A stretch of 64,000 nt of DNA from Paenibacillus radicis (ex Xue et al. 2023) (GCF_024722015.1 NZ_JANQBD010000008.1:186001-250000); one strand, 5' to 3'; positions 8,914-18,655 are shown, counted from the stretch's first letter. Notes: generated from the sequence alone by a model not told the origin. Made by a program: numbers and translations.

Positions 8914-9486
8914 CTACGATTCCTTATGTTTATAACCGTCAACTATTAAATCCAACTTTCCTGTTTCAGGATCGATTACAAGGCCATGAACTGGAATGTC
9001 TTTTGGCAGGAGGGGATGGTTCTTGACCGTTTGCACGCTTCCATTGACGGAATCTTCAACACTATCGAAACCGTGTAGCCACTGTTGCAAATTAATTCCG
9101 GCACTTTCGAGGGTGTCGATAGTTTCGGAAGATATGCCTTTCTCCTTCATTTTATTAATGGTTTCGCCAGGGTCAATACAGCTCATCCCGCAATCATGAT
9201 GTCCGACCACAAACACTTCATCGGCATTTAATTCATATACAGCGACAATAATGCTGCGCATAACGCTGCCAAATGGATGCAAAACAATCGCTCCAGCATC
9301 TTTGATTATTTTAGAATTCCCATCCTTTATATTTAATGCTCGGGGAAGAAGGTCGGTAAGCCTTGAGTCCATACAAGTTACAACAACCATCTTTCTATCT
9401 TTAAATCTAGATGTTTTATATTTTTCAAATTCCTTCTTCTCTACAAATTCCGAGTTAAAGTGTAAAATATCATAAAGTCTATCCAA
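8914..9486 (-). CDS. beta-class carbonic anhydrase
   Basis: The protein shows the zinc ligands of beta carbonic anhydrases: CMDSRL near residue 38 and GHHDCGM near residue 97. Family members interconvert CO2 and bicarbonate in the cytoplasm and supply bicarbonate to carboxylases. The start is uncertain. A TTG at 9486 has AGGTGAG 5-6 nt upstream and gives 190 residues beginning LDRLYDIL, like relatives; a GTG at 9495 would overlap that binding site. The gene is monocistronic and surrounded by repeat-rich spacers. Confidence 0.9.
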   Translation of the reverse strand: MDRLYDILHFNSEFVEKKEFEKYKTSRFKDRKMVVVTCMDSRLTDLLPRALNIKDGNSKIIKDAGAIVLHPFGSVMRSIIVAVYELNADEVFVVGHHDCGMSCIDPGETINKMKEKGISSETIDTLESAGINLQQWLHGFDSVEDSVNGSVQTVKNHPLLPKDIPVHGLVIDPETGKLDLIVDGYKHKES

Positions 9487-9946
9487 GCTTCTCACCTCAA
9501 TTTCTCTCTTGATATCTTATTATCTTATCATAACTTACGAAGAACCCTCAACATGCCAAACTATATTCTTATTAAGCCTGTATCATCAATTTCTCCAAGT
9601 ACGTAGGCTACCTGCCATCGTGCTTCATAAGCTTCATACATCAAAGTTTTATAAGCTAGGCATTTTAATACTCTCGGGTGTTCAATTTTTCCCATTCTCC
9701 GTATGTAACAGCTACTCCATCTGCACATTTCTTACGTTCTATCCGTTAATTTTGTTCATCTGATTGCTTAAAACTTCATAATAAGTGCACCTCCTTGATG
9801 GTGTTGGGGTTCAAACCCTTGGACAAACCCATCATATCGAGGTGCTCCTTTTTTGACAAAGACCATTTTTTAGGTCCTACAGGAAAGTTCACTGCCGCGA
9901 AGCAAGCCCCTCCATTATCATTCTCCGTTAGCTGAATACATGAATG
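9487..9946. other. intergenic region with an unexplained inverted repeat
   Basis: The 5' region of the carbonic anhydrase gene lies at the left. On the minus strand around 9570-9740, a short frame ends in YEARWQVAYVLGEIDD, which resembles a HEAT-repeat helix pair. It is only about 55 codons long and lacks a good start, so I do not call it. The inverted repeat at 9786-9855 is listed separately. Confidence 0.45.
9786..9855. repeat. imperfect inverted repeat followed by a T tract
   Basis: GCACCTC (9786-9792) pairs with GAGGTGC (9839-9845), and inside these arms a TGATGG/CCCATCA pairing continues. CTTTTTT follows on the + strand. It could be the end of a lost insertion sequence or a large terminator. 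No transposase is nearby. Confidence 0.4.
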
Positions 9947-10741
9947 CTACTTTATATATTCTATTATGGGTTTGAATGCCTGATACTCTTGGAAAAATTT
10001 ATTATAATCGCCTTTTGAAAATATACCGGAAACCGCTAAACGGAAAATAATAGCTCGTATAATCATTTCTTTATATAGTTCATTATCTGGAAGCAGGTCT
10101 ATCTCAGATACTTTGCTTCCTTGCCATGCTATACAATCACAAACTAAAATGGCTTCTGCATATTCTACTGGGGCAATTGTTGGAGAAAAATCAATTACTA
10201 AAGGACTCAAAACTTGGTCAAAAAGAATGTTTCCCGACAAATCGCTATGAACAATCTGTACCTTATATTTGCTCTTTTAGGCTTACACAATTAAGTAAAT
10301 TATTAATTATTTCTTGTGTCTCTCTTGGCAATTCCCCGGGCAATTCATCTATTTGCCATGCTATACGATGACCCTTTGACCAAGGATTATCCGTATGAGG
10401 GAAGTCCCTAAAATTAATGGAAGATAAATCGCGATGAAATAACCTCGATACCTGAAGTTTTTCTTCTATTCGCCCTTTTGTATCCTTACCTATCTCATAC
10501 TGAGTGCAAGCCCATCCTCCGCTTACAAAAGTACCGTATTTACTCTTATAGGCTTAGATACCCTATAACCTTTAGGGTTTAAATTGTAAAGAATATTCAG
10601 TAACCATTCAGAATGATGTATGTCATCCACAGTCTTTAATACAGCGTTACTAATTCTTACTGATGTATTTTGACCACCACTCAATGACACAATATCCCCA
10701 CTAAGAATAAATGAATCTAGTATTTCTTTGGATAGCTCCAT
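9947..10741 (-). pseudogene. APH-like phosphotransferase, broken by two frameshifts
   Basis: Three pieces in two frames make up one protein-kinase-fold phosphotransferase. The N-terminus (10741 down to about 10545) begins MELSKEILDSFIL and contains LSGGQNTSVRI. The middle piece (about 10545 to 10275, shifted frame) contains SGGWACTQYEIG and RDFPHTDNPW. The C-terminus (about 10275 to 9947, original frame) contains the catalytic loop VHSDLSGNILFD and the metal motif VIDFSP. The two shifts compensate, so start and end share a frame. Both lie inside nearly identical short sequences (10531-10556 and 10258-10285). Unless both are sequencing errors, no full-length enzyme is made. Family members phosphorylate small molecules or are uncharacterised. 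Confidence 0.8.
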
Positions 10742-11176
10742 TTCTTCACCTTCCTAGCATACTACTTCTAAATATTCATTTTAATATTTCAATATAACCC
10801 TAGAAGAATCCTGCCCATCCCACGGTTTTAAAAGTTTATCTCACATATACTAGACACCGTTGTCCAATCTTGGGCATTTTTCGTGCTTTCCTGCAAAATA
10901 TGCGCATTCGCATAGGATTTCCGCCCAAATTGAACAGGCTACCGATGATGCCGGCAGCCTGTTTGCCATGTTACTAAAGTCTCCGTTAGTTGAGCGAGCG
11001 TCATTCTTTAACCTACAATACGCTTCTCCGCGCTGTCTGTAACGGCAAGTTTACAAATGCGCTCCACCGGTCGCATCGAGTATCTTGTACAAAAATGCCT
11101 GTTTCCATGTAACGAACAGCTACAGACTCTCAACAACCCTTTGAGGGAGCCATTCCCCCTGGAAATCATGGCTTTT
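10742..11176. other. intergenic region carrying a long repeat copy
   Basis: No gene is supported. The region holds the repeat at about 10880-11010. A weak stem (AGCCAT/ATGGCT, 11148-11173) with a T run on the + strand lies next to the VOC gene. Confidence 0.55.
10880..11010 (+). repeat. long member of the hairpin repeat family (copy 1 of an inverted pair)
   Basis: It contains GTGCTTTCCTGCAA, ATATGCGCATTCGCATAGG, TCCGCCCA and the hairpin AACAGGCT (10933-10940) / AGCCTGTT (10956-10963), ending in TCTCCGTTAGTTGAG. A second copy in the opposite orientation lies at about 51305-51400. The conceptual translation is partly preserved between the copies (EQATDDAGSLFAM versus EQATDDASSLFVM), but neither copy has a plausible start, so I treat it as repeat DNA. 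Confidence 0.7.
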
Positions 11177-11599
11177 TTAATGTCTTGTAGTAAATATTTG
11201 AAATGTGATACCAAATTGGTCCGTTAGCATACCATAAGCTGGACTAAAATGAACTTCTCCTAACTGCTGCAGCACCTCCCCGCCTGGCAGCAGAGCTTCA
11301 TAATATTGGCGAGCCTTTCCAGCATCATTGGTGGTAATGCATATTGTAACTTGATTGCCAAATTGCAACTTTTGACCCGGAATTATATCGGAGGCATACA
11401 CATTAGTTTCCCCAATTTTTAGAATGGAATGGGAAATTTGTGCCTTCTCTTCTTCTGTTAATTGAACTTCAGGACTCAGGGGGCCTTCGTCAACCGTTTG
11501 CTTAAAAAGCACCGTGGCTTCCAGAGCCGTTTCATAAAACGAAATTGCTTCACTGGCGTTACCGTTAAACATTAAAAAGGGAATCAACTGCACTGTCAT
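11177..11599 (-). CDS. VOC/PhnB-like protein (3-demethylubiquinone methyltransferase-like fold)
   Basis: I place the start at the ATG at 11599 (140 residues, MTVQLIPFLMF) because GAAGGAGAG lies just upstream; the longer frame to 11668 is unsupported. The sequence has the PhnB/YjdN pattern: PFLMFNGNASEAISFYETAL at the N-terminus, then LTEEEKAQISHSIL, and a C-terminal AYGMLTDQFGITFQI. These small glyoxalase-fold proteins are often dimers of unknown activity. The gene stands alone between repeat-bearing spacers. Confidence 0.88.
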   Translation of the reverse strand: MTVQLIPFLMFNGNASEAISFYETALEATVLFKQTVDEGPLSPEVQLTEEEKAQISHSILKIGETNVYASDIIPGQKLQFGNQVTICITTNDAGKARQYYEALLPGGEVLQQLGEVHFSPAYGMLTDQFGITFQIFTTRH

Positions 11600-12124
11600 G
11601 TAGATCTCTCCTTCGAGGTTTATTTTATTTGTTCCTGACTTTAGCTTAGCCAATAATAGTGACAGCAATTGTCATTAATTATGAATAATAAAAAAAGAAC
11701 GCCAAAAGAAAATGCCGATGTAACAACCCGAACATTTTCTTCCGCTCTGTAGCCGTAAAATAACGGGTAATGATCGTGTTATTTATGGCCGCGGGATGGC
11801 TGAAACTCCCAATCTATCACCGCTCTGCCACAAATGCTTAGCAAAGACTAATATCGGATAAAAAATACGATATGGCATATTACCAGCATGTGGCGCTGGA
11901 CGCCTCGCAGGCCGGTACCATGCCACAGGCCGGGTCGGTCATGTCTACGAGATCAAATGGATGCTGGATGGAAGATTTTAGGTGGATTTGTTTATAGAAA
12001 AACGGTATATTATTTGGGGAGTAATAGCGCAGAGTGTTCGTGTTCGATATGTGTTATTGAGATAACGCGCAAGTCGGGATATACGTTTAGGCTCATATTA
12101 TTTATATTTGGGGAGGGCGTCGGC
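11600..12124. other. 525-nt divergent spacer
   Basis: No intact gene is seen. On the + strand at about 11875-11980, one frame reads YHATGRVGHVYEIKWMLDGRF before a stop. This could be a gene remnant, but I cannot assign a family. The promoter of the methyltransferase gene should lie at the right end. Confidence 0.45.
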
Positions 12125-12865
12125 ATGGACAAGAATTCTGTTTATAAAACAAACAGCTTCTATTGGGATACAAAAGGAAACGACTTTTTAGGTGCAATCG
12201 TGCTTCCTTTTTATGGAGCATTTGTCTCAGAAGAAAAATGCCAGCTTTTTGGCGATGTATCAGGGAAAAAGATGCTGGAAATAGGCTGTGGAAATGGTCA
12301 ATCCTTGCAATATCAGGGGGAACGCAAAGCATCTGAACTATGGGCTGTGGATATATCAGAAAAACAAATCGAAAAGGCAACGCAACATTTGAAGGCATGC
12401 GGTCTTTCAGCAAAAATAATCTGTTCTCCCATGGAAGAAGAATGTGGCATACCCGTGGATTATTTTGACTTTGTTTATTCTATTTATGCCATAGGCTGGA
12501 CCACCGACCTTGAGGGTACTTTTTGCCGAATCGCTTCTTATCTTAAAAAAGACGGTGTATTTATTTTCAGTTGGTCTCATCCTATACACAAATGTGTTGT
12601 TGCAGAAAATAATATGCTTGCTTTTAAAAAATGTTATTTCGATGAATCTTGGTATTCGGTATCTCTTGATGAAGGCGCGCTAACATTGTCGGATCGTAAA
12701 CTATCAACATATGTGAATGCGTTGGCAAAAGCAGGATTTGTAATTGAGCAAATGATTGAGCAATCTGATGATGAAATTATGCAATCGCGGGATGAAAACA
12801 GTGATTTTGCAAAAAAAGCAAAGATGCTTCCTGTAACTTTTGTAGTCAAAGCAAGAAAACTATAG
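12125..12865 (+). CDS. class I SAM-dependent methyltransferase
   Basis: The start is the ATG at 12125, with GGGGAGGG 8 nt upstream, giving 246 residues; the open frame extends further 5' but without support. Motif I is MLEIGCGNGQSLQ near residue 53, the acidic post-I residue is in WAVDISEKQI, and FDFVYSIYAIGWTTDL is the post-II region. The order matches Methyltransf_11/25 proteins that methylate small molecules. The substrate is unknown. It is the only + strand gene for many kilobases, lying between oppositely oriented neighbours. Confidence 0.88.
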   Translation: MDKNSVYKTNSFYWDTKGNDFLGAIVLPFYGAFVSEEKCQLFGDVSGKKMLEIGCGNGQSLQYQGERKASELWAVDISEKQIEKATQHLKACGLSAKIICSPMEEECGIPVDYFDFVYSIYAIGWTTDLEGTFCRIASYLKKDGVFIFSWSHPIHKCVVAENNMLAFKKCYFDESWYSVSLDEGALTLSDRKLSTYVNALAKAGFVIEQMIEQSDDEIMQSRDENSDFAKKAKMLPVTFVVKARKL

Positions 12866-13197
12866 TATCCGATAGCATAATTATGACTTGACTAGCAAAT
12901 TTTTAATACATCGCCATTCAAATTCAACATTTTCACTGTTACTGACTACTGCAACTCCAATAAATATGTTAAAATATTCCAAAACTAAGGAGGCCCTATG
13001 ACTAAAGGTCTCCCCGTTCCAAATTCTGTTATTTAGTTTTCTTCACATGAAGTGGATACATCTAGTGTTCACATTAAAAGTTGATCAAACGTTTGTTCGC
13101 ATCTATTGAAATGCTTGAGGATCAGTAGAACAAATCGGACCAATGACGACTAACCATTTCCAAGTCACCCGATCAGATTCCAGAACCTGTCTACCCT
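12866..13197. other. intergenic region
   Basis: Convergent spacer of 332 nt. I see no gene, strong hairpin or repeat in it. Confidence 0.6.
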
Positions 13198-13917
13198 CTA
13201 GTTTTCCCCGAAAAAGACAAGAGCTACATCTAGTTCTCCTCTTTTCTTAAGTGTTGTGGACAAGGTTGCCTGCAGCAGGGGTGCGCGATCGTACTGTAAG
13301 CTCTTCATATCGATACGTCCATCTGTAATCGTCATATAATGTGCTTCTTTACATGGATCGTCAGGTCTGCGATACGAGATACTTCCGGGATTCATCCACA
13401 GTTCATGGTTGCTGAGATAATGAATAGCTCTCCGATGTGTGTGACCAAATATCATTCGTTTATGTTTCATGCTCGTAATCGGTTCCTTGGTCTGCTGTTC
13501 CCAGAAGCTGTAATAATGATGGAGACTAGGAATGGTCTCGTAATTGTTATACATATGCTGCATGCTATAGCCAATAGAATCCATAGTGAATGCCATAGAA
13601 TAAGGCAGGTTTTCCAAAAATTCAATATCCATCTCACTAAGCTTTTGAGCATTGTCATGCGCCCAAGTTCGCTCCTCAAGTGAAACATTCCACAATTGAT
13701 CTTTGTTGCGATATAAGGCAGCTACACGCTCGTCATGGTTACCTTTCACGCACAAAGCCTTATGCTCCCTAATCCACTGTAGTACTTCTTTGGGAAAAGG
13801 TCCGTAATCTACCAAATCTCCAGCACAATAAATGACATCACTATCTTTTTCTTGTTTCCATATGTTTTCTAATGCATAAATATTGGCGTGGATATCAGAA
13901 ATAATCAGTGCCTTCAC
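13198..13917 (-). CDS. metallophosphoesterase (YfcE/ApaH-like)
   Basis: Start at GTG 13917 (239 residues, VKALIISDIHAN), because AGGAG lies 9 nt upstream; the ATG at 13926 sits directly on that site. All five metallophosphatase motifs are visible: SDIHAN, GDLVDYGP, GNHDE, the His in MQHMY, and GHTHR. Family members are cytoplasmic dimetal phosphodiesterases or phosphatases. It is the last gene of a long minus-strand run, 16 nt after the DUF4340 gene, and so probably read through from it, although it is less AT-rich than that gene. Confidence 0.9.
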   Translation of the reverse strand: MKALIISDIHANIYALENIWKQEKDSDVIYCAGDLVDYGPFPKEVLQWIREHKALCVKGNHDERVAALYRNKDQLWNVSLEERTWAHDNAQKLSEMDIEFLENLPYSMAFTMDSIGYSMQHMYNNYETIPSLHHYYSFWEQQTKEPITSMKHKRMIFGHTHRRAIHYLSNHELWMNPGSISYRRPDDPCKEAHYMTITDGRIDMKSLQYDRAPLLQATLSTTLKKRGELDVALVFFGEN

Positions 13918-13933
13918 GAGCGTCATCTCCTAA

Positions 13934-15409
13934 TTATTTGATAAATCTATCTGACATAATATCATTGCAGGCCATTATTGCTTCATCAACTGCTTGTTCA
14001 TTTATTAAATATTGAGCAGGTCCATCACCTACTTTTACTAAATAGAAGTTATCATTATATGTATAGAAAGTTACTGTCTTTTCTCCTTTTTTAGTTGTAT
14101 ATTTTATCGTAGTTAATGGATTTCCGGGCTTTTCTACAGGTTCTATTACCGCATCAAAACTTAGTCCTATTATCATTTCATAAAACTTTCTTAATTGATC
14201 AACCTCGACCATTTTACCGTTCAATGTTCCGCTTTGTTCTTCTCTTTGAGTTAATTGTCCACTTGCTAAGGGTAATTCTTTATGATTAATTTTTACGTTG
14301 AATTTCGAAGATGAAGCTTCTATTGAGATTTGATCACAATCAACAATATTGATTAAAGCTAAAAAGCGATCTATAAACTGAATGGGCTCAAATGTAAGTA
14401 TTGAATGGATACTTTCTCTGTTTATCGAAAATATATAGTTCTTGTCAGCAAATTTAGCATAAATGATATCACCACTAGCATTACCTAACATTAGATGGTA
14501 ATCTTTTTTATCATCTTGAATTTTAAGCTCTAATGCAGGCACCGAAAGTCCGTAATGTCCCATGTCTAACGGCTTCTCATCAACTATGGATAATACTTTT
14601 ATCGTATTATTAGTTAAATTGAAAGTGCCCTTAGGCAATCCAAAAGTACTTTTAGCAAAATCCTCCATATAAACATCTCTGTCAGGTACAGGATACTTCA
14701 TAACTAAATTGTTACTTGGCAAAAGATGTGCTCCAGGTAAAGATGCAGGTACAGACTCTTTATTTTGTTTTGCTTTAAGATCTAAAAAAAGTTTTCCTGA
14801 TTTAAGGATCTCAATCGATTTTAAGTTTTTCAAATTAATTTCAGGAATTTTGTTGTCAAACAACTCGTTTGAACTTACCAATAATCTTTTTGCAATGCCG
14901 CTATTCATTAAATAAATTGCTTTTTCATTGTTAATAGCAACATAAAAATTCGCCTGATCCGGAGTTGGATTACCAATTCTTATTGTATGTTCTCTACCAT
15001 TATTAAGAGTAACAATCACTTCAGCATTTGCAGGGTTTAACCCGAATTGTTCTAAATTTGTTGCATGTTCGTCAAGCAAATTGAATTTGGTTAATGTAGC
15101 ACTTCCAGCAATATTGTTTAACAAATTCGGGTCAACCGGAAAGTCAGGCTTGGTTTCCAAAACCCAATCTATACTCTCGCTACCCGAAATTCCCTTAGTA
15201 GGTACCAATTCAAACCTACCAGCTGTGTTAACGATTTTGATTTTTTTTACTTCGCTTTCACTACTACTAATCGAAAATGCAGGTGTTGATACGGTTGTTT
15301 CCGCTGCGTGAGTGCCTTCGATTTTGTTATTTTGAATTGCAAATTGAATAATCAGCAGGATTATCAAAACTACTACTACCGCGTTTAAAAATATGATTTT
15401 TTTTTTCAT
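13934..15409 (-). CDS. DUF4340 domain protein of a Gld-like ABC system
   Basis: The 491-residue protein has an N-terminal membrane anchor (residues ~4-25, AVVVVLIILLIIQFAIQ) and a long extracytoplasmic part of repeated beta units (for example NAEVIVTLNNGREHTIRIG and ALELKIQDDKKDYHLMLG), as in DUF4340 proteins. Such proteins are regularly encoded after GldG-like genes and are thought to be accessory parts of the same envelope-spanning ABC complex; the substrate is not known. It starts directly after the GldG-like gene. The DNA is markedly AT-rich. Confidence 0.85.
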   Translation of the reverse strand: MKKKIIFLNAVVVVLIILLIIQFAIQNNKIEGTHAAETTVSTPAFSISSSESEVKKIKIVNTAGRFELVPTKGISGSESIDWVLETKPDFPVDPNLLNNIAGSATLTKFNLLDEHATNLEQFGLNPANAEVIVTLNNGREHTIRIGNPTPDQANFYVAINNEKAIYLMNSGIAKRLLVSSNELFDNKIPEINLKNLKSIEILKSGKLFLDLKAKQNKESVPASLPGAHLLPSNNLVMKYPVPDRDVYMEDFAKSTFGLPKGTFNLTNNTIKVLSIVDEKPLDMGHYGLSVPALELKIQDDKKDYHLMLGNASGDIIYAKFADKNYIFSINRESIHSILTFEPIQFIDRFLALINIVDCDQISIEASSSKFNVKINHKELPLASGQLTQREEQSGTLNGKMVEVDQLRKFYEMIIGLSFDAVIEPVEKPGNPLTTIKYTTKKGEKTVTFYTYNDNFYLVKVGDGPAQYLINEQAVDEAIMACNDIMSDRFIK

Positions 15410-16849
15410 TTAGCTATTTCTCCTTCTAGCCCAAACCACAATACCAATAACTAATATTGTCAAAGGAATTATAATTACGGTCACTAATGTTATGATAACC
15501 GCTTGTCCGCCACTTAATTGTAACTGAGTAGCAGCATTAGGAGCTTTAGGAGGGATGTAGCTTCCGCTTTCTTTGCCTTGAGTCCAGTTTATTGAATTTA
15601 CTATAAAATTATAATTTGTTCCTCCGGATACCGAATTTGATTCAGGTGAAATTAACGTATCTGTACCAATAACGACTAATTTTGTTTCGAAATAAGTTTT
15701 CGTATTCGTATAATCCGTAATCATTACTGCCAAATTAAAGGGCCCAGAAATATCGCCATTCACTTTTTCAACACTTTGGGCTGAACTATTTTTAGCATAT
15801 GACTTGGCTGAACTGGTTAATAACGGATTAACTCTTAATGAATTTCTTTTAATATTATTTTGTTTTATGCCAGTTGCTACCGGCAACAATACTTTGTATT
15901 GTTTGTCTGCTAAATTTTTTGTAATTTCATTTGCTTCCAGGTTAGGTAGCAATACCGTAGGTTGATTTGGTAAAGAATTATTTGTATTTGCTTCTATTAT
16001 TACTTTATTATCTACAGACACTCCATAAGCACCCAACACTGACATTAAATTAGGAAAACCAGAAGTAGTAAAATTAAGTGCAAAAACCGCATGTCCGCCA
16101 TTTTGCAAATAGTTTTTCACTTTATTTGCCATCTCTGGTGTCCAGTCTTTAGCAGGTGTTGTTGCAAATATTAAGTTTGTCTCTTTTGGAACCTCTTCTG
16201 TTAATACATTTATATCTTTCATCTCATAATTGGCAAGTTTAATAGCATGAATGAGTTTTTCTGGCAAAGATAGCTCTCCATTACCCGTTATACTATAAAT
16301 GTTATGTGTTTTATCACCTGTAACATTTTCAATAGCATTAGTAATTTGAGGCTCAACATCGATTGACTGCACATATTCTTTATATGATTGCTGGTCAAAT
16401 CCTATTGTAATCATTTGCCCGGCATCTATTAATTTGAACTTTTTTGTTTTTTCATTTTCCACCACAACACTGTTACTTGAAACCGATTGCGAAGGGTCCG
16501 ATTTAAATTTGTCCACAAGCTGCGGATATAAATTGGGATCTTTTACTTCAACCTTAATATTACGGTTATATTTTGTATAATCGAGGATAATAGCTTTAAA
16601 ATCAGGATTTTCACTCCCAGTCTTAGCCAAAACATAAATATTTATTGGATCTTGTACTTTTTTAATAATATCTATTGAATATTTTGATATGGAATACGAT
16701 TTGTTTTTACTAACATCATAGCTTAAATTTAAACTGGAAAAAATTAAGTTTACAACGATCAACACCGCTATAACAACAATTGCTGTTAATGTTGAAAATG
16801 CTCCATATCTAAATTTTTTACTATTCAGGGCATGAATTAAATTACTCAT
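15410..16849 (-). CDS. GldG-like ABC transporter auxiliary protein
   Basis: The start at ATG 16849 (479 residues, MSNLIHALN) has GGAGG 5-6 nt upstream and leaves 2 nt to the preceding permease. There is one membrane helix near residues 18-40 and one at the C-terminus (VIITLVTVIIIPLTILVIG) followed by WARRRNS. The extracytoplasmic domain is of the ABC_transp_aux/GldG type with IYVLAKTG, VDVEPQITNAIENV and HAVFALNF. In gliding Bacteroidota, GldA/F/G form an ABC complex needed for motility, but homologues in non-gliding Firmicutes have no established role. Confidence 0.87.
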   Translation of the reverse strand: MSNLIHALNSKKFRYGAFSTLTAIVVIAVLIVVNLIFSSLNLSYDVSKNKSYSISKYSIDIIKKVQDPINIYVLAKTGSENPDFKAIILDYTKYNRNIKVEVKDPNLYPQLVDKFKSDPSQSVSSNSVVVENEKTKKFKLIDAGQMITIGFDQQSYKEYVQSIDVEPQITNAIENVTGDKTHNIYSITGNGELSLPEKLIHAIKLANYEMKDINVLTEEVPKETNLIFATTPAKDWTPEMANKVKNYLQNGGHAVFALNFTTSGFPNLMSVLGAYGVSVDNKVIIEANTNNSLPNQPTVLLPNLEANEITKNLADKQYKVLLPVATGIKQNNIKRNSLRVNPLLTSSAKSYAKNSSAQSVEKVNGDISGPFNLAVMITDYTNTKTYFETKLVVIGTDTLISPESNSVSGGTNYNFIVNSINWTQGKESGSYIPPKAPNAATQLQLSGGQAVIITLVTVIIIPLTILVIGIVVWARRRNS

Positions 16850-16851
16850 TA

Positions 16852-17715
16852 TTACCTCCATCTTCTCTTTTCAATTCCATTTATGGTTAGATAGGTGAAC
16901 GCAATAATAAATGTAAGGTTATAAATAATGTCAGATATATTTAAAACGCCGCGTTGAAAATTTGTAAATCTGTTAAACACAGAAAACCATTGTAGAGCAT
17001 AAGCAATTGTACCCTCAAAAAAGGTTGGCTTTATGAAATATAAAACCGCTTCTACTACTATGAATAAAAGGCTAATAAAAACGGCCACTGCTTTATTTTT
17101 CGTACTGTCGTACACGATGATGCCAAATAAACCTACTATTGCTGTAATAAAAAATAGGGAGCTCATTTTATCAGCTGGCAGCGCTCTTGCTAAACCGTCC
17201 ATTATAAAGAACGAAAATGCCGTAGCAAAAGTTATAACTGCAGCTATGATTTGGTTTTCTGTTAAAGACGATACAAACATTCCAACACTAACTAAGCTTA
17301 AACCAAACAATATAAATCCCAAATAACTAACAACGATGAGCATCAGGTTAATATCTGAAAATAGTAATAATATTATAGGAAAGATGAATGTAAATACCGT
17401 ACCTATACATAATACAATTGAAGCAGCTATAAATTTGCCTACAGTTATATCCGTTATTGAAACAGGCGATGTGTATAATAATTGGTCTGTTTTTAATTTA
17501 GCCTCTTCCGAAAATAACCTCATGGTCAATATGGGAATTAAAAACAAATAATAAACAGCAATACTTGTTAGTACTCCCGAAAAATCTGCTGATTGTGCAC
17601 TTATATTTCCAATTACAAAATATACCGCTGAAAGTAATAATAAAAATGACAAGAAAATATATCCTGACATAGTAGTGAAATAGGTTCTTAATTCTTTCTT
17701 AATTATGCTTGTCAT
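16852..17715 (-). CDS. ABC-2 type permease (GldF-like)
   Basis: The 287-residue protein has about six hydrophobic helices and begins MTSIIKKELRTYFTTMSGYIF, the usual N-terminus of GldF-type permeases. The pattern DQLLYTSPVSITDITVGKF after the first periplasmic loop is typical. It overlaps the upstream ATPase gene by 17 nt and is followed after 2 nt by the GldG-like gene, so the four proteins are surely co-translated. It should form the membrane channel of the Gld-like system. Confidence 0.88.
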   Translation of the reverse strand: MTSIIKKELRTYFTTMSGYIFLSFLLLLSAVYFVIGNISAQSADFSGVLTSIAVYYLFLIPILTMRLFSEEAKLKTDQLLYTSPVSITDITVGKFIAASIVLCIGTVFTFIFPIILLLFSDINLMLIVVSYLGFILFGLSLVSVGMFVSSLTENQIIAAVITFATAFSFFIMDGLARALPADKMSSLFFITAIVGLFGIIVYDSTKNKAVAVFISLLFIVVEAVLYFIKPTFFEGTIAYALQWFSVFNRFTNFQRGVLNISDIIYNLTFIIAFTYLTINGIEKRRWR

Positions 17716-18655
17716 AATTGTTCCTTTCCCCTGTTGCTTCTAAGAAAATTTCTTCCAAGGAAAGATTAAGAGGTTGTTGTGTTAATATCGGTAAATTACT
17801 TTTTGACATAGCATTAAAAATAGATTCTCTTATATCCGTGTGACCGTCTCCCTCAAAAAGAACATCTATCGTATCGCATTCTTTGCTTCCCACTATTGTT
17901 ACATGCTTTATTAATGGAAAACTAGTAACCGCATTTTTAATTTCTGCTTCTGTCCCTTTAATACGAGACAACAATTTAGACCCTTGTATCAAGTTGTTTG
18001 ACAATTTGTCAGGAGTCTCGCTAGTAACAATTTTGCCTTTATTAATAATTATAACTCTGTCACAAACTGCACTAACTTCTGAAAGTATGTGTGAGCTTAA
18101 TATGACGGTATGTTTATTACCTAATGTTTTAATAACGTCACGCATTTCAATAATTTGTTTAGGGTCTAAACCTACTGTAGGCTCATCTAAAATAATGATT
18201 TCGGGATTACCTATCATAGCTTGTGCTAAACCAACTCGTTGCTTATATCCTTTAGATAAATTTTTTATTAACCTATTAGACACATCCGTAATCCGTACCA
18301 TTTCTTTTATTTCTTCGATCATTGCCTTTTTTTGACTTGACTTGACTTTTTTTATATCAGCTACAAAATTTAAATATTCATCTACTTTCATGTCAGAATA
18401 GAGCGGTGGTTGTTCAGGCAAATATCCTATTTTGGATTTTGCTTTTTCCGGCTCATCCAAAATATTATGTCCCGATATGATAACCTCTCCTTCTGTTGAA
18501 GCCATGTATCCGGTCATTATATTCATTGTAGTAGATTTGCCTGCTCCATTGGGTCCAAGAAAGCCTACAATTTCTCCATCGGCTATTGTAAAACTTACAT
18601 GATCTACCGCTACATGTTTTCCGTAATGTTTCGTTAGATTTCTCACTTCTATCAT
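17699..18655 (-). CDS. ABC transporter ATP-binding protein (GldA-like)
   Basis: This 318-residue ATPase has Walker A GPNGAGKST near residue 35, a signature loop LSKGYKQRVGLAQAM (LSKGY instead of LSGGQ, usual for the drug/GldA branch), Walker B IIILDEPTVGLDP and the switch His in SSHILSE. The ~90-residue C-terminal extension is typical of this branch. It is the only ABC ATPase in the window. Its partners are the three genes that follow, not the sugar permeases upstream, which belong to another class. Confidence 0.92.
   Translation of the reverse strand: MIEVRNLTKHYGKHVAVDHVSFTIADGEIVGFLGPNGAGKSTTMNIMTGYMASTEGEVIISGHNILDEPEKAKSKIGYLPEQPPLYSDMKVDEYLNFVADIKKVKSSQKKAMIEEIKEMVRITDVSNRLIKNLSKGYKQRVGLAQAMIGNPEIIILDEPTVGLDPKQIIEMRDVIKTLGNKHTVILSSHILSEVSAVCDRVIIINKGKIVTSETPDKLSNNLIQGSKLLSRIKGTEAEIKNAVTSFPLIKHVTIVGSKECDTIDVLFEGDGHTDIRESIFNAMSKSNLPILTQQPLNLSLEEIFLEATGERNNYDKHN

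Noticed and set aside
11888-12124. Longer N-terminus of the methyltransferase
   Set aside because: The GGGGAGGG site and the family start point to 12125; the extension has no homology pattern.
12125-12865. Antibiotic or rRNA methyltransferase
   Set aside because: Only general class I motifs are visible; nothing points to a specific target.
13934-18655. Gliding motility machinery
   Set aside because: Only the ABC part is present; GldJ/K/L/M/N homologues are absent and Firmicutes do not glide this way.
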